Source: Urinicoccus sp.
Lineage (GTDB): Bacteria; Bacillota; Clostridia; Tissierellales; Peptoniphilaceae
Reading direction: 5' to 3'
Assembly (NCBI GenBank): GCA_029983435.1
Contig: JASBZN010000033.1
Span: forward strand, 1 to 9,560
Length of the DNA: 9,560 bases
Within the stretch, counting starts at the first letter, position 1. Each line of letters begins with the position of its first letter. Made by a program: the position numbers and the translations under genes. Under the pieces are notes generated by a model, which had not been told where the DNA came from, ran no database searches, and was given only the letters and a program-made list of their open reading frames with translations. Positions 6,216 through 9,560 of this stretch are shown piece by piece.

Positions 6216-6249
6216 AAAAATAGAGACGGTTGTCATTGCAATCGTCTCT
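6216..6249 (-). terminator. Rho-independent terminator after pyrG
   Basis: Stem 6222-6232 with 6239-6249 around a 6-base loop: seven pairs (AGAGACG/CGTCTCT), one A-C mismatch on the minus strand, then three more pairs. The minus-strand 3' arm runs into ATTTTTG (6221-6215). It stands 6 bases past the pyrG stop codon and about 20 bases before the pyrophosphatase ATG. Read-through is possible, since no strong promoter for the pyrophosphatase gene is visible between them. Confidence 0.85.
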
Positions 6250-6255
6250 GTCATT

Positions 6256-7857
6256 TTATTTTCTATTGTTTAAACTTGCTTGGATAAATCCGTTAAAGAG
6301 AGGATGGATCCTGTTGGGTCTGGACTTAAATTCTGGATGAAATTGGCAGGCCAAGAAGAAGGGATGGTCTTTCATTTCAACAATTTCTACCAAATCCAAA
6401 TCTTCATGGATACCTGAGAAGACTAAGCCGCCTTGTCTCAATTCTCCCCGAAAATCATTGTTTAATTCGTAGCGGTGGCGATGACGTTCTAGAACAGAAT
6501 CTTCACCGTAGAGGTCTCTGGCCTTGGTTCCTTCTACCAAGTGGCAGGAGTAATCTCCCAGCCGCAGGGTTCCGCCAACATTTTCTACAGCAATTTGCGA
6601 TTCCATTAGGTCTATTACTGGATAGGGTGTATCGGGATTTTGCTCTGCAGAAGAAGCTTCTTTTAAGTTGCAGAGATGGCGGGCTACGTCAATGACTGCC
6701 ACTTGCATCCCTAAGCAAATACCAAAGTAGGGAATCTTATTTTCCCTTGCGTATTGGCTACTTAAAATCATCCCTTCTACGCCCCGATTGCCAAAACCTC
6801 CTGGAACAATAATGCCGTTTACATCTTTAAAGTATTTTTCTGGTCCGTCTTTTTCAATGTCTTCTGAATTAATCCAGCGAATATTGACCTTAGCCCCATT
6901 TTCATAGCCTGCATCCATAAGGGCTTGGGCCACAGAAAGATAGGCATCATGAAGTTGGACATACTTTCCTACCAAGGCAATAGTCAGATCCTTGTCGGCT
7001 TTTTTAAAACGTTCCACCATGTCTCTCCACTCGTGGTAGCGTCTTTCTTCGGCTTCCAGATTTAGAAGCTTTAAGATGTAATCATCTAAGTGTTGCTTGT
7101 GAAAAATCAAGGGCACTTCATAAATCAGATCCACATGCTCAGATTGGATAACAGCTTCTGGTGGTACGTCGCAAAAGAGGGAAATCTTATTGCGTAAAGA
7201 TTCATCCACATCTCCATCGGACCTAGTAATAATGACATCCGCCTTGATCCCTTGGCTCATGAGTTGCTTGTAGGAGTGTTGGGTGGGCTTGGTTTTCAGC
7301 TCATCAGAACCTGGAATTTGTGGTACCAAAACCGTATGAATAAAGGCCACATCTCCCTTGGGGTGTTCTGAGTGAATTTGCCGAATGGCTTCAATAAAGG
7401 GTAGGGATTCAATGTCCCCTACTGTCCCCCCAATTTCCGTAATGACAATATCGGCTCCAGATTCCTTGGCAGCCTTTGTAATGGCATGTTTGATTTCATC
7501 TGTTACATGGGGAATGACTTGAACCGTCTTTCCATCATAGTCTCCCCGGCGTTCTTTTTTGATAACTTTCAGGTAGATTTTCCCTGTGGTAACACTGGCC
7601 CTTTTCGTCAATTCTTCATCGGTAAAGCGTTCATAATGTCCTAAGTCTAAGTCTGTTTCTGCCCCGTCCCTAGTAACAAAAACTTCCCCATGTTGATAGG
7701 GGCTCATGGTTCCTGGGTCCACATTGAGATAGGGATCAAACTTTTGCATAAAGACGCTAAATCCTCGGTCCTTTAAGAGTCGACCAATACTGGCAGCACT
7801 AATTCCCTTACCAATTCCCGATACCACGCCACCTGTTACAAAGATATACTTTGTCAT
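6256..7857 (-). CDS. pyrG: CTP synthase (glutamine-hydrolysing)
   Basis: Last step of pyrimidine nucleotide synthesis: UTP + ATP + glutamine to CTP. The 533-residue protein has both halves. The amidoligase half begins with the P-loop region FVTGGVVSGIGKGI (6-19), followed by KFDPYLNVDPGTMSPYQHGEVF with the Mg/ATP ligand region near Asp71, and ITEIGGTVGDIES with the acidic ligand near residue 141. The class I glutamine amidotransferase half shows PGGFGNRG (near 352), the nucleophile in FGICLGMQ (Cys near 381) and the partners in QFHPEF (His and Glu near 507 and 509). It starts 10 bases after glnN, with AAGGAGG overlapping the glnN stop, and ends at the hairpin at 6216-6249. Coupling to glutamine synthetase supplies its amide donor. 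Firmicute pyrG is often attenuated by nucleotides, but no such leader fits in the 10-base gap. Confidence 0.98.
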   Translation of the reverse strand: MTKYIFVTGGVVSGIGKGISAASIGRLLKDRGFSVFMQKFDPYLNVDPGTMSPYQHGEVFVTRDGAETDLDLGHYERFTDEELTKRASVTTGKIYLKVIKKERRGDYDGKTVQVIPHVTDEIKHAITKAAKESGADIVITEIGGTVGDIESLPFIEAIRQIHSEHPKGDVAFIHTVLVPQIPGSDELKTKPTQHSYKQLMSQGIKADVIITRSDGDVDESLRNKISLFCDVPPEAVIQSEHVDLIYEVPLIFHKQHLDDYILKLLNLEAEERRYHEWRDMVERFKKADKDLTIALVGKYVQLHDAYLSVAQALMDAGYENGAKVNIRWINSEDIEKDGPEKYFKDVNGIIVPGGFGNRGVEGMILSSQYARENKIPYFGICLGMQVAVIDVARHLCNLKEASSAEQNPDTPYPVIDLMESQIAVENVGGTLRLGDYSCHLVEGTKARDLYGEDSVLERHRHRYELNNDFRGELRQGGLVFSGIHEDLDLVEIVEMKDHPFFLACQFHPEFKSRPNRIHPLFNGFIQASLNNRK

Positions 7858-7862
7858 TTTTT

Positions 7863-7870
7863 CCTCCTTA
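7863..7870 (-). promoter_or_regulatory. pyrG ribosome binding site built on the glnN stop codon
   Basis: On the minus strand the sequence TAAGGAGG (7870-7863) is at once the glnN stop codon and the pyrG ribosome site, five bases before the pyrG ATG at 7857. The layout suggests that ribosomes finishing glnN help start pyrG. Confidence 0.9.
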
Positions 7871-9560
7871 CATTACTGAATTAAATAGTTCTTCATAAGT
7901 TGGAAGAGACCAATTCCTACGGCTCATATCTTCTTCTAGATTATCACAAATTTCCCGAACTTTCTTTAGTTTGGGAAGAATTTTCTGTTGAAGAAACTCT
8001 GCTTTTTCATCTATGGTTGCTTTTCCTTCGCAAACTTCCAATTCTTCCTTGAGTAAATCTTTTTCTTTATAGAGTTCTTCTACATTTTCATTTAGCTTTT
8101 TCAAATAGTCTTCCAGTCTAGGATTTTTTATCTTTTCCAGAGCCTGACCCACAAAGTTAATTTCTTCAAGGGCCGAAGGTAAGACATCTTTTTGTACCAT
8201 GGATAAGAGGGTCCGACCTTGTAGACCATTGACCTTTACCACTTCTTCCATTCCTATTTCATAAATGGCAAAAAGCTCTTCTTTGGTAAAAATTCCATGG
8301 TTAATAAAGACTTCAACACTCTTATCTTCTTTTAAAGATTTTAAGGCTTCGTAAAAGGTGGGATAGGAGGGAAGACCCCTTCTTTCAGCTTCTTCTTTCC
8401 AAGCATCTGAGTAATTGTCTCCACTGTAGAGAATTCTTTCATGGGTATGAATTTCTTCTCGGATTAAAGCATAGGTTTCTTGCTTTAATTCTTCTCCTGA
8501 AAAATCCTTTAACCGTTCTCCATAGATTTTTAAGGTGTCCGCCATGGCTGTATTTAAGACAATATTTACATCCGCTGCACTTAATGAAGACCCCAACATT
8601 CGGAATTCAAATTTATTTCCTGTAAAGGCAAAGGGGCTGGTCCGATTTCTATCTGAAAGGTCTCGAGGCACATAGGCTAAGTTGTTGATCTTAATATCTC
8701 GCACATCCATTTTAGGAGTAAAGTCTCCCTCTTCAATGGACCGTAAAACCTCTTCTAAATCTTCTCCTAGGAAGATAGAAATAATTGCTGGAGGTGCTTC
8801 TTGAGCCCCTAGACGAGCATCATTGCTGGGGCTGGAACTTGCAACCCTAAGTAGGGTGGCATATTTATTGGCAGAGGCAATCATGGCTGTTAAAAACACT
8901 AAAAAGAGGAGGTTTTCTTGGGGATTGTCTCCTGGGTCAAAGCAGTTTAAACCATAATTTGTAGCTAAAGAATAGTTGTTATGCTTTCCAGACCCATTGA
9001 CACCCTTAAAGGGTTTTTCATGTAAAAGACATTTCAAACCATGCTTTTTGGCAATCTTCCGTAAAAGACTCATGCAAAGATGGTTGTTGTCAATGGTGAC
9101 ATTGGTATTTTCAAATAAAACAGCAATTTCAAACTGGCAAGGAGCGGCTTCGTTATGTTCGGTTTTAGCATAAATTCCCAGCTTGTAGAGTTCTGCATTT
9201 AAATCGGCATAAAAGTCCATGACTCTCTTAGGAATAGATCCAAAATAATGGTCATCCAATTCTTGCCCTTTGGAAGGCTTCGCTCCAATTAAAGTGCAGT
9301 CACAATTTAAAATGTCTGGTCGTTTTGCTGCTAGTTTTTCGTCAACAAGGAAAAATTCTTGCTCCAAACCCACCTTTGACCGTACCCTATAGGTATGTTG
9401 GTCTTTAGCAAATAGGTTGGCAATTTGTGCCCCGTAGTGGCCCACAAGGTTCATGGACTCCAAGAGAGGCCCCCTCTTATCTAATTTTTCCCCATGATAA
9501 GAGACAAAAATGGAGGGAATATAGAGAATATTGTCAATGATAAAAGAATTGGCCGTAAAG
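7868..9560 (-). CDS. glnN: Type III glutamine synthetase (GlnN), 5' end beyond window
   Basis: Makes glutamine from glutamate, ammonia and ATP in the cytoplasm. The reading frame stays open to base 9560, so 563 residues are visible. A TTG at 9463 is not a real start, because conserved sequence continues upstream (FTANSFIIDN, then SYHGEKLDKRGPLLESM). Visible landmarks are the metal-binding GLEQEF (visible residues 64-69), EHNEAAPCQFE (about 134-144), the GSIII core NGSGKHNNYS (about 188-197), ASSSPSNDARLGAQEAPPA, and the arginine-rich NRTSPFAFTGNKFEFR segment. The C-terminal third contains a charged, probably coiled-coil segment (LKKLNENVEELYKEKDLL). GSIII proteins are about 700 residues, so roughly 130 N-terminal residues are missing. 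It is followed 10 bases later by pyrG. Its promoter lies outside the window. Confidence 0.96.
   Translation of the reverse strand, partial: FTANSFIIDNILYIPSIFVSYHGEKLDKRGPLLESMNLVGHYGAQIANLFAKDQHTYRVRSKVGLEQEFFLVDEKLAAKRPDILNCDCTLIGAKPSKGQELDDHYFGSIPKRVMDFYADLNAELYKLGIYAKTEHNEAAPCQFEIAVLFENTNVTIDNNHLCMSLLRKIAKKHGLKCLLHEKPFKGVNGSGKHNNYSLATNYGLNCFDPGDNPQENLLFLVFLTAMIASANKYATLLRVASSSPSNDARLGAQEAPPAIISIFLGEDLEEVLRSIEEGDFTPKMDVRDIKINNLAYVPRDLSDRNRTSPFAFTGNKFEFRMLGSSLSAADVNIVLNTAMADTLKIYGERLKDFSGEELKQETYALIREEIHTHERILYSGDNYSDAWKEEAERRGLPSYPTFYEALKSLKEDKSVEVFINHGIFTKEELFAIYEIGMEEVVKVNGLQGRTLLSMVQKDVLPSALEEINFVGQALEKIKNPRLEDYLKKLNENVEELYKEKDLLKEELEVCEGKATIDEKAEFLQQKILPKLKKVREICDNLEEDMSRRNWSLPTYEELFNSVM

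Noticed and set aside
6211..6216. TTGACA on the plus strand as a promoter
   Set aside because: No -10 box at 16-18 bases and no plus-strand gene to serve; it lies in the pyrG terminator's U-run complement.
9461..9463. TTG as the start of glutamine synthetase
   Set aside because: The frame stays open to the window edge and the upstream translation matches conserved GSIII sequence, so the gene is truncated by the window.

Overview
The window is chromosomal housekeeping DNA from an AT-leaning Gram-positive anaerobe of the Firmicutes (Clostridia/Tissierellia type). The evidence is strong AAGGAGG-type ribosome sites, near-consensus sigma-A promoters, a T-box leader, the cysS-mrnC-rlmB-yacP gene string, a ThyX thymidylate synthase, a type III glutamine synthetase and a CBS/DRTGG family II pyrophosphatase. 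A more exact placement (for example Peptoniphilaceae) is inference only. Every gene lies on the minus strand, so transcription runs from high to low coordinates. No mobile element, CRISPR array, rRNA or tRNA gene was seen.

Right part (9560 to about 4186): a glutamine synthetase gene (glnN type) enters from beyond the right edge, 5' truncated. It is followed after 10 bases by pyrG (CTP synthase), whose ribosome site is built on the glnN stop codon. A hairpin terminator follows pyrG. Then come a 543-residue CBS-DRTGG manganese pyrophosphatase and a tiny GNAT acetyltransferase, closed by a 15-bp perfect terminator at 4186-4219.

Middle part (4177 to 301): a TTGATG-17-TATAAT promoter drives cysS, mrnC, thyX, rlmB and yacP. 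All four internal junctions overlap by 11 to 16 bases, so this is a tightly coupled operon. It combines cysteinyl-tRNA charging, 23S rRNA maturation and methylation, mRNA decay on the ribosome, and dTMP synthesis. cysS has no room for a T-box leader.

Left part (300 to 1): no protein gene. A perfect TTGACA-17-TATAAT promoter starts a T-box riboswitch whose stem I, stem II, stem III, antiterminator and part of the terminator can be drawn. It leaves the window at base 1, so the controlled gene (probably for amino acid use or tRNA charging) is unseen. The specifier is read as CAU (His) or, one base later, AUG (Met). The 65-codon ORF lying over this region is rejected because its TTG start codon is the -35 box.

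The only real surprise is the T-box leader and the conflict over which tRNA it reads. The rest is recognisable core metabolism, and I did not find a novel multi-gene system.
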